DNA of 64,000 nt from AC-32 sp963704005 (lineage in GTDB: Bacteria; Actinomycetota; Thermoleophilia; Gaiellales; Gaiellaceae): positions 682,001 through 746,000 of the forward strand of contig CAVPGJ010000005.1 of NCBI GenBank assembly GCA_963704005.1, given 5' to 3'. The translations under genes were made by a program, and so were the position numbers. Numbering within the stretch: position 1 is the stretch's first letter; every line of letters starts with the position of its first letter. The notes under the pieces were generated by a model, which saw nothing but the letters and a program-made list of their open reading frames with translations, did not search any database and was not told the origin of the DNA. Positions 33,446 through 41,336 of the stretch are shown here, one piece after another.

Positions 33446-34823
33446 CCGGCTCCTCCGGGTAGTGGGCGGCGAGCAGCTCGGCGCCCACCATCGTCAGCTC
33501 ACGCCGCGGGAGCACGGAGGCCGTGCGCCAGGCCCGGTCGAGCGTCTCGTCGAGCGTGCGCGACTCCTCGCGGCCCTGGGCGAGGAAGCCCGTCTCGAAC
33601 GCCTCGGCGAAGGCCAGGTAGCGGCGCTCGCTCTCGCTGAGGGCGTCGGCGCCGACCACCTCCGCCAGCTCGGAGGTCCGTCTGGCCTGCGCGGCGAGCG
33701 CGTAGAGCTGGGCGGCGATCGCGAGATGGTCGTCGCGCGTCCGGCCCGGGCCGGCGCCGAGCCGCGCGAGCCGCGAGAGCGATGCGAGCGCGTCGAAGGG
33801 CGGGTAGACGCCACGAACGTCGAGCTCCTGCGAGAGGACGAGCTGTCCCTCGGTGATGTACCCGGTCAGGTCGGGGACCGGGTGCGTGATGTCGCCGGCG
33901 GGCATCGTCAGCACCGGGAGCTGGGTCAGCGAGCCCGGCCGGCCCTCGATCCGTCCCGCGCGCTCGTAGAGCGAGGCGAGGTCGCTGTAGAGGTAGCCCG
34001 GATAGCCGCGCCGGCTCGGCACCTCGCCCCGGGCGGCCGAGACCTCGCGCAGTGCCTCGCAGTAGCTCGTCACGTCGGCCAGGACGACGAGCACGTGCCG
34101 CCCGAGGTCGAACGCCAGGTGCTCCGCGACGGTCAGCGCGATTCGCGGCGTCACCAGCCGCTCGACGAGCGGGTCGTCGGCGGTGTTCAGGAACAGGGCG
34201 AGGTCGCCTTCGCTCGCGCGCCGCTCGAGCACCTCGCGGACCTGCGCGACGTCCGCGTGCGGGAGACCGATCGCCGCGAAGACGACCGCGAACGGATCGT
34301 CGCCCACGCCGGCCTGCGCCGCGACCTGCGCGGCGAGCTCGAGGTGCGGCAGCCCTCCGACCGAGAAGACCGGCAGCTTCTGGCCGCGGACGAGCGTGGC
34401 CAGGCCGTCGATCGCGGAGACCCCGGTCAGGATCGCCTCGCTGGGCGTCGCCCGCGCGGCGGGGTTGATCGGGCTTCCACCGACCTCCCGCAGCTCGCCG
34501 GAGACGACCGGCGGCCCGCCGTCGATCGGCTCGCCGCGCCCGTTGCAGACGCGCCCCAGCCAGCCCTCTCCCACCGGGACGCGCAACGGCCGGCCCGAGA
34601 AGGCAACGCGCACGTCGTCGAGGCGCAGGCCGGCCGTGCCTTCGAATACCTCGACCACCGCGAGGTCTCGATCCACCTCGAGCACGACGCCGTGGCGCAG
34701 CGCGCCGGAGTCGAGGCGGATCTCGGCGACCTCGTCCCACCCGACGCCCTCGACGTCCTCGATCACGAGCAACGGCCCGCGGATCTCCGACGCTCCGGCG
34801 TACTCGACGGGCGGGCCGCTCAG
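33420..34823 (-). CDS. atpB (ntpB): V-type ATPase subunit B, apparent CTG start
   Basis: About 467 residues, the usual length. It lacks a Walker A motif, as expected, and has PVFSVGGLPHLELAAQVAAQ, FLNTADDPLVERLVTPRIAL, SYCEALREVSAARGEVPSRR and GYPGYLYSDLASLYERAGR. The family N-terminus (EYAGASEIRGPLLVIEDVEG) begins seven codons after CTG 34823, which overlaps the subunit A stop as CTGA and has GGGAGGG six bases upstream. No other start codon is close in frame. A CTG start is therefore likely. It is the regulatory nucleotide-binding subunit of the ATPase head. Confidence 0.93.
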   Translation of the reverse strand: MSGPPVEYAGASEIRGPLLVIEDVEGVGWDEVAEIRLDSGALRHGVVLEVDRDLAVVEVFEGTAGLRLDDVRVAFSGRPLRVPVGEGWLGRVCNGRGEPIDGGPPVVSGELREVGGSPINPAARATPSEAILTGVSAIDGLATLVRGQKLPVFSVGGLPHLELAAQVAAQAGVGDDPFAVVFAAIGLPHADVAQVREVLERRASEGDLALFLNTADDPLVERLVTPRIALTVAEHLAFDLGRHVLVVLADVTSYCEALREVSAARGEVPSRRGYPGYLYSDLASLYERAGRIEGRPGSLTQLPVLTMPAGDITHPVPDLTGYITEGQLVLSQELDVRGVYPPFDALASLSRLARLGAGPGRTRDDHLAIAAQLYALAAQARRTSELAEVVGADALSESERRYLAFAEAFETGFLAQGREESRTLDETLDRAWRTASVLPRRELTMVGAELLAAHYPEEPDAAAAADR

Positions 34824-36547
34824 AGCAACCCTCCCAGGCGGCCGAGCAGGCGTGTGCGAACGCCGTCGACCTCCGCGGCGTCGTCGGGGCTCGTCCGGTC
34901 TCGTGCCCGGATGGCATCGGACAGGTCGACCTCCTCGATCGCCGCGGCCGAGACGCCGCCGCGCAGGAGCTCGAGGCAGCGCTCGTGCAGGTCGAGCACG
35001 AGCTGGAGCAGTGCCGCCTGCTTCTCGGGGGCGCAGTAGGCGTCGTTCTCGCTGAGAGAGCTCTGCTGGAGCACGCCCTCGCGGAGGAGTCTCGCCGTCA
35101 CCAGCACGACGCGCTCCTCGTCCGGCAGCGAGCCGGCGCCGACGAGCTGGGCGACCGACTCGATCCGGTCGGCTTCCGCGAGCAGGCGCAGGGCGGCCGT
35201 CCGTCGCTCGCGCCAGGACCAGTCGCCCTGCAGCGCGTGCCAGGAGCCGACGGCCTCGGCGTCGCGGGAGGAGGAGTCGCGCCAGCTCACCGCCGGGTAG
35301 TGGCGGGCGTAGGCGAGGTCGCGGTCGAGCGACCAGACGCAGCGAACGAAGCGGCGGGTGTGCGCCGAGACGGGCTCCGCAAGGTCGCCGCCGGGTGGAG
35401 AGACGGCGCCGACGATCGTCACCGAGCCCTCGGTGCCGTCCGGCATCCGCACCCGGCCCGCCCGCTCGTAGAACGAGGCCAGTGCGGAGGCAAGCCCGGC
35501 CGGGTAGCCCTCCTCCGCGGGCAGCTCGTCGGTGCGCGACGCCACCTCCCGCAGGGCCTCCGCCCAGCGCGAGGTCGAGTCGGCGATCAGGACGACGTCG
35601 TGGCCCATGTCCCGGTAGTACTCGGCGACCGTGACCCCCGTGTGGATGCTCGCCTCGCGCGCCATGACCGGCATGTTCGAGACGTTGGCGATCAGAACTG
35701 TGCGCTCGAGCAGCGAGCGGCCGGTGCGCGGGTCGTCCAGCCGCGGCAGCTCCTCGAGCACGTCGGCCATCTCGTTCCCGCGCTCCCCGCAGCCGACGTA
35801 GACGATCACGTCCGCGTCGCACCACTTGGCGATCTGCTGCAGCAGCACCGTCTTGCCCGTGCCGAAGCCGCCCGGCACGCCCGCGCTCGAGCCCCGGGCG
35901 ACGGGGTAGAAGAGGTCGAGGACGCGCTGTCCGGTCCGGATCGGCGGCTCGGTCGGAAGCCGTGCCGCGAAGGGACGCGGTTGCCGTACCGGCCAGCGCT
36001 GCGCGAGACAGAGCTCGTGGCCGCCGACGACCGCCACCGGCTCTTCGACGGTGTACTCGCCGGCCGGCGCAATCGACTCGACCCGCCCGGAGATCCCGGG
36101 CGGTACGAGCACCCTGTGCTCGATCGTCTCGGTCTCGGGGACGACGCCGAGCAGCCCGGCGGCCGCGAGCTCGTCTCCGGCCGCCGCGGCGGGGCTGAAC
36201 GGCCAGCGCCGGTCGGAAGGCAGCGTGCCCAGACGCGTGCCGGAGGCGAGCAGGTCGCCCGCGGCGGTCAGGCGGCGCAGCATGCCGTCGAAGACGCCGC
36301 CGAGCAGCCCGGGCCCGAGCTCGGCGCTCAGCGGCCCGCCGCTGCTCCGGATCGGATCGCCCGGCCTGAGACCGCCCGTGTACTCGTAGACCTGGACGGT
36401 CGCCCGGTCGCCGGAGAGCGCGATCACCTCGCCCGGCAGGCGCTGCGGCCCGACCTCGACGAAGTCGAGCATCGCCGCCTCGACGCCCTCGACCTCGACG
36501 ACCGGGCCGTTGACGCGGACGACGACAGGCCCCGGCTTCAGCTCCAC
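34820..36547 (-). CDS. atpA (ntpA): V-type ATPase catalytic subunit A
   Basis: A 575-residue catalytic subunit. The N-terminal barrel has VVVRVNGPVVEVEG; the non-homologous region characteristic of V/A-type A subunits follows; then Walker A GGFGTGKT (226-233) and the catalytic glutamate in GCGERGNEM (Glu255). ADSTSRWAEALREV and EGYPAGLASALASFYERAGR complete the nucleotide site. GTG 36547 overlaps the end of the E subunit gene by 10 bases. It hydrolyses or makes ATP coupled to ion movement through the membrane sector. Confidence 0.96.
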   Translation of the reverse strand: MELKPGPVVVRVNGPVVEVEGVEAAMLDFVEVGPQRLPGEVIALSGDRATVQVYEYTGGLRPGDPIRSSGGPLSAELGPGLLGGVFDGMLRRLTAAGDLLASGTRLGTLPSDRRWPFSPAAAAGDELAAAGLLGVVPETETIEHRVLVPPGISGRVESIAPAGEYTVEEPVAVVGGHELCLAQRWPVRQPRPFAARLPTEPPIRTGQRVLDLFYPVARGSSAGVPGGFGTGKTVLLQQIAKWCDADVIVYVGCGERGNEMADVLEELPRLDDPRTGRSLLERTVLIANVSNMPVMAREASIHTGVTVAEYYRDMGHDVVLIADSTSRWAEALREVASRTDELPAEEGYPAGLASALASFYERAGRVRMPDGTEGSVTIVGAVSPPGGDLAEPVSAHTRRFVRCVWSLDRDLAYARHYPAVSWRDSSSRDAEAVGSWHALQGDWSWRERRTAALRLLAEADRIESVAQLVGAGSLPDEERVVLVTARLLREGVLQQSSLSENDAYCAPEKQAALLQLVLDLHERCLELLRGGVSAAAIEEVDLSDAIRARDRTSPDDAAEVDGVRTRLLGRLGGLL

Positions 36548-37038
36548 AGCTCCTGCAGCCTCGTGCCGAGCCGCCCGACGCAATCGTCGACCAGCACCGG
36601 CAGCGAGTAGTCGACGTACCGGCGGCCCCGCCGCCCGCGAACGCCGCCGCGGCCCGGGACGTCGATCTCGAGCTCGGCGTCGTCGCCCAGCCTTTCGCGC
36701 GCGGCCGCCGCCAGCCGCTCGAGCAGCGCCCGGTACCCGGGGTCGTCCCGGAGCCTGCCGGCTGCGGCCTGCGACTCGGCGACGAATTGCTCGTACACGT
36801 CGCGGCGGGCCCGGAGGACGACCGTGCGCGCCTCCGCCCGCGCCTCCGCGCGCACGCGGGAGGCCGCGCGCTCGGCGGCCGCCTCGCCTTCCGCGCGTGA
36901 CCGCTCGACCAGCGCGTCGGCCTCTCGCTCGGAGCGCCTGAGCTCCGCAGCAGCGCGCTCGCCGGCCTCGGCCAGCTCGCGCTCGGCATCCGCCTCGGCC
37001 AGCGAGAGCAGGGCGCTGCGAAGCGGCTCGACGTTCAC
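36538..37038 (-). CDS. atpE (ntpE): V-type ATPase subunit E
   Basis: A 166-residue, alanine- and arginine-rich helical N-terminal stalk (about 1-90) with a compact C-terminal domain (YRALLERLAAAARERLGDDA), the layout of peripheral stalk subunit E. GTG 37038 overlaps the F gene stop by 4 bases. Confidence 0.85.
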   Translation of the reverse strand: MNVEPLRSALLSLAEADAERELAEAGERAAAELRRSEREADALVERSRAEGEAAAERAASRVRAEARAEARTVVLRARRDVYEQFVAESQAAAGRLRDDPGYRALLERLAAAARERLGDDAELEIDVPGRGGVRGRRGRRYVDYSLPVLVDDCVGRLGTRLQELWS

Positions 37039-37283
37039 TCCGGCAACACCGCCCAGATCAGGTCCGGCCGCTCGGCGAGCTCCTCCGCGACCCCCTCGTA
37101 CGCTGCCGGGGTGAGGATCAGGAGACCGACGTCCGGAGCGAGCGCCGCCAGCGCCTCCGCTGCCGCGTCCGCCCCGTCGGCCGGGAGCACCTCGACGCCC
37201 GCGAGCGCGAACCCGCCGACGCGCCTCGGGTCTCCGATCGCCGCCGTCGTCACAAGCCGGCCTCCTGCCGCACGCCTCGTCAT
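37035..37283 (-). CDS. atpF (ntpG): V-type ATPase subunit F
   Basis: An 82-residue protein with VTTAAIGDPRRVGGFALAGVE and VGLLILTPAAYEGV, the CheY-like fold of the central-stalk F subunit. It is slightly short but complete in its core. It overlaps the genes on both sides by 4 bases (ATGA and GTGA). Confidence 0.85.
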   Translation of the reverse strand: MTRRAAGGRLVTTAAIGDPRRVGGFALAGVEVLPADGADAAAEALAALAPDVGLLILTPAAYEGVAEELAERPDLIWAVLPE

Positions 37284-37702
37284 GCCTTCCCGATCAGGAT
37301 GATCGCGACGACCAGCCCGTAGATCGCGATGCCCTCCGCGAGGCCGACGATGACCATCGAGCGCCCGAACGTCTCGGGCTTCTCCGAGATCGCGGCCAGC
37401 GCGGCCGAGCCCGTGTAGGCGACGGCGAAGCCCGCGCCGATGGTCGAGCCGGCGACGGCGATGCCCGCGCCGATCAGCGCTGCCCCCGGGTTCGTCGAGG
37501 ACGAGCCGGACGCTGCCGCGTGCGCCGGATCGGCCCAGCCGGCGAGGATCGCCGCCGTCAGGCCGAGCGCCGCGAGGAGCAGCAGCCCGTCCACGTAGAG
37601 CAGACGCTGCAGCCCGCGCCTCGGCGCCCGCCGCAGCCCGACGGTGGTGAGAGCGGCGATGCCGGCGATCAACGGCGCGCCGATGAGCAACGACACGATC
37701 AT
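37280..37702 (-). CDS. atpK (ntpK): V-type ATPase membrane ring subunit K/c
   Basis: A 140-residue proteolipid. The C-terminal pair of helices (about 76-100 and 115-138) has the ion-carrying Glu123 in VIVGLAEGIAIYGLVVAI. Two more hydrophobic segments (about 1-20 and 36-56) precede it, but no second carboxylate is visible, so only one ion site per subunit is expected. ATG 37702 was chosen over the longer frame because it has GGAGG eight bases upstream and overlaps the subunit I stop (ATGA). Confidence 0.88.
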   Translation of the reverse strand: MIVSLLIGAPLIAGIAALTTVGLRRAPRRGLQRLLYVDGLLLLAALGLTAAILAGWADPAHAAASGSSSTNPGAALIGAGIAVAGSTIGAGFAVAYTGSAALAAISEKPETFGRSMVIVGLAEGIAIYGLVVAIILIGKA

Positions 37703-39068
37703 GGTTCCTCCCTCAAGTCGACGACAGGGATGCTCCACGGCGAGAACGCATGCCCCTCGCCGGCGAAGATGCGTGAGAAGAGCTCGTAGTACTCGAGCCG
37801 CAGCGCCTGCACGCCGGCGACGAGGGCCTCGAGGGCGAACGCGATGGCATTGCCGAAGACGAACACGAGGATCGCTGCCACGGCTCCCGCCGGCGTGCCC
37901 CAGAGCGCCGCGGCGGCGCCGAAGACGATCGCGGCCAGCGCCGCGTGCATCAGCCCGAAGGCGGCCAGCCGGGTGAACGACACCGCGTTCGAGCCGATCC
38001 GAACGACGGCGTCGAAGACCTCGATCGACGCGCCGGTGACGGCGGCCGCGCCGCGACCGGCCTCAGCGAAGAAGCCTCTCGCGAGCAGGAGCACGCCGAC
38101 GACCGCGAGCACCGCCGCCGGCGGCGGTGAGAGCCGGCAGCCCCAGGTAGGCGCCGGCGAGGGCGATCCCGCCCCCGAGGAAGACGGCGAGGCCGGCGAC
38201 GCCGGAAGGTGCGAGCAGGGCCGGCCTCGGGCCCGCCTCCCGCCAGCGGTTGACGATTCCGATCACGTAGCTGTTCGCGAGCAGGAAGATCCCGACCGCC
38301 CCCGCGGCGGCGAGCAGGGTCAGCGGGCGGTCGGTGGGGTCCAGCCAGAGCGTCGGGACGAGGCCGCTGGGGCCGAACGCCTCGCCGTAGAGCAAGCCGA
38401 ACAGCGCCGCGGCGACTCCGGCCGCGACGGCGAACGGCCAGAGCCCGCGCAGGCGCGCCCAGCGGGCCGGCGCGCGCCGCAGCAGGAGCCCGAGAAGGAC
38501 GAGAAGGAGGCCGTGCCCCACGTCTCCGAACATCATCCCGAACATGAGCACGAAGGAGAAGGCGGCAAACGGCGTCGGGTCGAGGTCGGCGTAGCGGGCC
38601 GCACCGTAGGTGTCGACCAGTGGGCGGAACGGGCGCGCGACGCGCGCCGGCCGAAGCAGCGTCGGCGGATCGGACCAGGGCGGCGTCGGCAGCTCGACGA
38701 CGGCGGCGCCGACCGGCGAGAGACGCGCGCCGAGGCCGGCCAGCTCGGTGTCGGGGGCCCAGCCGACGAAGGCGGCGAAGCTCCGCCGGCGCACGGCCGA
38801 GTCGGCGCGCCGCTGCAGCTCGACCTCGCCGGCGAGGAGATCGGCCGCGCCGCGGCGCTCGAGCTCGGCGAGGTCGGCCTTGCCGCGGGCGAGCCGCGGC
38901 TCGCACGCGGCCGCCGCTCTCGCTGCGCTGAAGCCGGCTGAGCGCTTCGAGCGCCTCTCCCTGCGCAGGGGGCAGGGGGTTGACGAGCTCGACGGCGCCG
39001 GTCTCTGCAAGCTCGACGAGCGCCTCCCGGAGCCGCGGCTCGGGCGCCACCACCGCGACGCGGCTCAT
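37699..39068 (-). CDS. atpI (ntpI): V-type ATPase subunit I (a subunit), two frameshifts
   Basis: The pieces RVAVVAPEPRLREALVELAE (from ATG 39068), then AAFSFVLMFGMMFGDVGHG and later VSFTRLAAFGLMHAALAAIV are the hallmarks of subunit I; the last holds the essential arginine near the ring. Frameshifts near 38925 and 38120 separate them. The full product would be about 456 residues, shorter than the usual 600-650, mainly in the N-terminal cytoplasmic domain. The membrane part seems complete. Sequence error is the likely cause of the breaks. Confidence 0.82.
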
Positions 39069-39087
39069 CCGCGCCGGCAGGCCGAGC

Positions 39088-40014
39088 TCACGCCGGCGCA
39101 CCGAGCGCCTCTCGCAGCTCGGGCGGGCCGCCCCGCTCGGCGAGCGCCAGCGCCGCCGACGTCCGCCAGGCGTCGGCGGCAAGCAGCGCTGCGACGCCCT
39201 CGACGACCGCCCGGTCCTCGAGCGGACGGCGTGCCAGCCGCTCTCCCTCCTGCTCGACCCGTTCCCACCAGGCCGCCTCGGCCTCCCACAAGCGCTCGCC
39301 CTCGTCGATGCCCGCGAGGGCCCAGGCTGCCCGCTCGGGAAGGCCCTCGACGAGCTCGCCGAGCGCGCGCGCCGTCTCCCAGCCGGGCCCGAGCGCCGGG
39401 ATCGCGCCCCCAGCCAGCAGCTCGACGGGCCGGCCGGCGACGAACAGCTCGCGGGCGACGAGCAGGGCCAGCCCTCCCGCCACGAGCCCGGAGAGCTCGG
39501 GCGCTGCGCCGAGGACCCGCCGCGCCCAGGAGAGCCGGAGGCCGAAGTGCACCGTCTCCGCCGCCTCGTCCCCCGGGTCGCCCCAGGCCGAGGCCGCGAT
39601 CGCGGACCGGAGCTCGGCCGGCGTTTGCGCCTGCGCGGCAGCCGGCCAGGCAGTCGCCAGCGCGCCGAGGTCGAACGGCTGCCGCAGCTCCGCCCCGTCG
39701 AGGAAGGCAAGGCGCTCCTCGATGTTGACCAGCTCGAACCAGGCCGCGAGCGCCCGTGCCAGTCCTGCGCCTCCGGGCGGTAGCCAGCCGGCGAGCAGCC
39801 GCAGGTGGAAGAGCACCGAGCGAGCGACGGCGCGCTGGGCTTCTTCGAGCGAATGGGCCGGCTCCAGCTCCACCGCGTAGCCGGTCGCGGCGAGCAGGGC
39901 GAGAGCGTCGCCGAGAGAGCTGCTGTCCGCGACGGCTCGCGCGCGCTCCCGCCCGAGCCGGCGGCGCAGCAGCAGGCGTGCGCGGACGCCGGCGGCGATC
40001 CAGCCCGCGCTCAC
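39088..40014 (-). CDS. atpC (ntpC): V-type ATPase subunit C (d subunit)
   Basis: A 308-residue, almost all-helical protein. Its place between the H-like and I subunits, its length, and segments such as AAWFELVNIEERLAFLDGAE and ELSGLVAGGLALLVARELF fit subunit C, the funnel linking the central stalk to the membrane ring. GTG 40014 overlaps the upstream stop by 4 bases. Assignment depends partly on gene order. Confidence 0.8.
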   Translation of the reverse strand: MSAGWIAAGVRARLLLRRRLGRERARAVADSSSLGDALALLAATGYAVELEPAHSLEEAQRAVARSVLFHLRLLAGWLPPGGAGLARALAAWFELVNIEERLAFLDGAELRQPFDLGALATAWPAAAQAQTPAELRSAIAASAWGDPGDEAAETVHFGLRLSWARRVLGAAPELSGLVAGGLALLVARELFVAGRPVELLAGGAIPALGPGWETARALGELVEGLPERAAWALAGIDEGERLWEAEAAWWERVEQEGERLARRPLEDRAVVEGVAALLAADAWRTSAALALAERGGPPELREALGAPA

Positions 40015-40415
40015 GGAGACCACTCCCGCACGCAGGCCGCAACCTCGCCCGCGAGCCGGCCGATTCGCTCGCGCCCGCGGGCCCGGACGCGCGCGGCCTC
40101 CTGCTCGGCGGCGGCGACGATCGCCCGCGCCTCCTCCTCGGCCAGCCGGCGCCGCTCCGCTCCCGCCCGCGCGCGCGCCTCGTCGGCGCGCGCGTGCCAA
40201 CCGGCCTCCACGATGCCCGCCTGCTCGTGCGCCTGCGCGAGGCGCTCCCGGGCGCGGGCCGCGGCGCGGGCACCGACCGCGGCCGCGGCGGCGTCGATCT
40301 CCTCGAGCGCCGCGAACACCGGCGCCAGCTCCGACCTCAGGTCGTCCGCCGCCGCAGCCGGAACGCCGGCCGTCCGGCGGAAACGGTCGAGGAGGTCGCC
40401 GAGAGGCGCTCGCAT
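40011..40415 (-). CDS. atpH: V-type ATPase subunit H/G-like (peripheral stalk)
   Basis: About 134 residues, nearly all alpha-helical and rich in alanine, arginine and glutamate (ARERLAQAHEQAGIV, ERRRLAEEEARAIVAAAEQE), like the coiled-coil AhaH/G subunit that pairs with subunit E. ATG 40415 is the likely start; the frame is open to 40451. It is the first gene of the ATPase operon. No clear promoter box was found before it. Confidence 0.72.
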   Translation of the reverse strand: MRAPLGDLLDRFRRTAGVPAAAADDLRSELAPVFAALEEIDAAAAAVGARAAARARERLAQAHEQAGIVEAGWHARADEARARAGAERRRLAEEEARAIVAAAEQEAARVRARGRERIGRLAGEVAACVREWSP

Positions 40416-40476
40416 GGCCCTAATGCTCGCTTCCCGGGCGAAACCCCACATCGGTAGCCGCCACGGATGAGGGCGT

Positions 40477-40482
40477 TACGCT
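40477..40482 (+). promoter_or_regulatory. -10 box TACGCT for a leaderless module
   Basis: TACGCT is followed by 6 bases (TTCAGG) and ATG 40489, in the gap divergent from the V-ATPase operon. Confidence 0.5.
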
Positions 40483-40488
40483 TTCAGG

Positions 40489-40773
40489 ATGGGTCTCGGC
40501 TCCCTCCCTGGGCACGACCTTGTCAGTGCCGGAATCCGCGATCTGGAGCGTGGTGTCGAGTCGCGTGAGTCGCTCCTCGTCTCGATCGGCGCACCGCGGC
40601 TGCGGCGCCTTGGGTTCGACCTGCCGCAGACCTTTGAGTCGCCCGAGCGCCGGCTCTACGAGCTGCTCCGGTCCGAGCACGGTGACGCCGCTCACTCGCG
40701 CTACAACGCGCTCGTCAGGCGACTGGTGAGCTTCGAGCGCGCGGCGGGGGTCGCGCGCCAGGGCCGTGCGTGA
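40489..40773 (+). CDS. Small protein of unknown function, partner of the next gene
   Basis: A 94-residue protein (LPGHDLVSAGIRDLERGVES, then RRLRRLGFDLPQTFE-like and YNALVRRLVSFERAAG). It is mostly helical in appearance and has no recognisable catalytic motif. It is leaderless by its -10 box and overlaps the next gene by 8 bases, the arrangement of toxin-antitoxin pairs. The pairing with a nucleotidyltransferase-like protein suggests a regulatory or antitoxin role, which is inference only. Confidence 0.6.
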   Translation: MGLGSLPGHDLVSAGIRDLERGVESRESLLVSIGAPRLRRLGFDLPQTFESPERRLYELLRSEHGDAAHSRYNALVRRLVSFERAAGVARQGRA

Positions 40774-41284
40774 GCTCGCCGACGAGGAGCGCATCCGCCG
40801 GCTGCTGCGCGCCCTCGGCGAGGCGGCGCCCCACGAGGGCGAGTGCTACCTCACGGGGGGAGCGACCGCGGTTCTGCTCGGTTGGCGTGCGACGACGCTC
40901 GACGTCGACATCGCGCTCGACCCCGAGCAGGACGAGGTGCTCCGGGCGATCCCGCGGCTGAAGGAGGAGCTCTCGGTCAATGTCGAGCTCGCTTCTCCGG
41001 GGGACTTCATCCCGCTTCCCGAGGGCTGGCGCGAGCGCAGCCTGCCGGTTGAGCGTTCGGGCCGGCTCAACTTCCGCCACTTCGATCTCTACTCGCAGGC
41101 TCTTGCGAAGCTCGAGCGGGGTCACGAGCAGGACGTCGGTGACGTGCGTGAGCTTCTTCGGCGAGGCCTCGTCGAGCCAGATCGGCTCCGCGCCCTCTTC
41201 GACGAGATCGAGCCCGAGCTCTACCGCTTCCCCGCCGTCGACCCGACGGATTTCCGCATGAGCATTGAGGAAGCAGCGGGTTAG
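40766..41284 (+). CDS. Nucleotidyltransferase-like protein (DUF6036/MNT-type)
   Basis: A 172-residue protein. YLTGGATAVLLGWRATTLDVDIALD matches the nucleotidyltransferase core (GG, then an R.T.D.D acidic set). DFIPLPEGWRER and FRHFDLYSQALAKLERGHEQ, with DVRELL, follow as in DUF6036 and AbiEii-like proteins. It may modify a nucleic acid or a protein partner, as type IV or MNT toxin systems do. GTG 40766 overlaps the preceding stop by 8 bases. Its stop TAG begins an upstream element of the next promoter. Confidence 0.7.
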   Translation: MRELADEERIRRLLRALGEAAPHEGECYLTGGATAVLLGWRATTLDVDIALDPEQDEVLRAIPRLKEELSVNVELASPGDFIPLPEGWRERSLPVERSGRLNFRHFDLYSQALAKLERGHEQDVGDVRELLRRGLVEPDRLRALFDEIEPELYRFPAVDPTDFRMSIEEAAG

Positions 41285-41329
41285 GAGTTCGTAAGACCTC
41301 CAAGGCCCAGCAGAAACCGGCGATACCAT
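41280..41329 (+). promoter_or_regulatory. Promoter region of the UXS-intein gene
   Basis: TACCAT (41324-41329) followed by 7 bases and ATG 41337 fits a leaderless start and argues against ATG 41328, which lies in the box. GTTAGGAGTTCGTAAG (41280-41295), 44 bases before the box, closely matches GTTAGGAACTCGTAAG at 61307-61322, which lies 43 bases before the -10 box of another gene. Confidence 0.45.
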
Positions 41330-41336
41330 GCCCTGC

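Noticed and set aside
41328..41336. ATG 41328 as the start of the UXS-intein gene
   Set aside because: It overlaps the TACCAT box; ATG 41337 is 7 bases after it and begins directly at the Rossmann strand.
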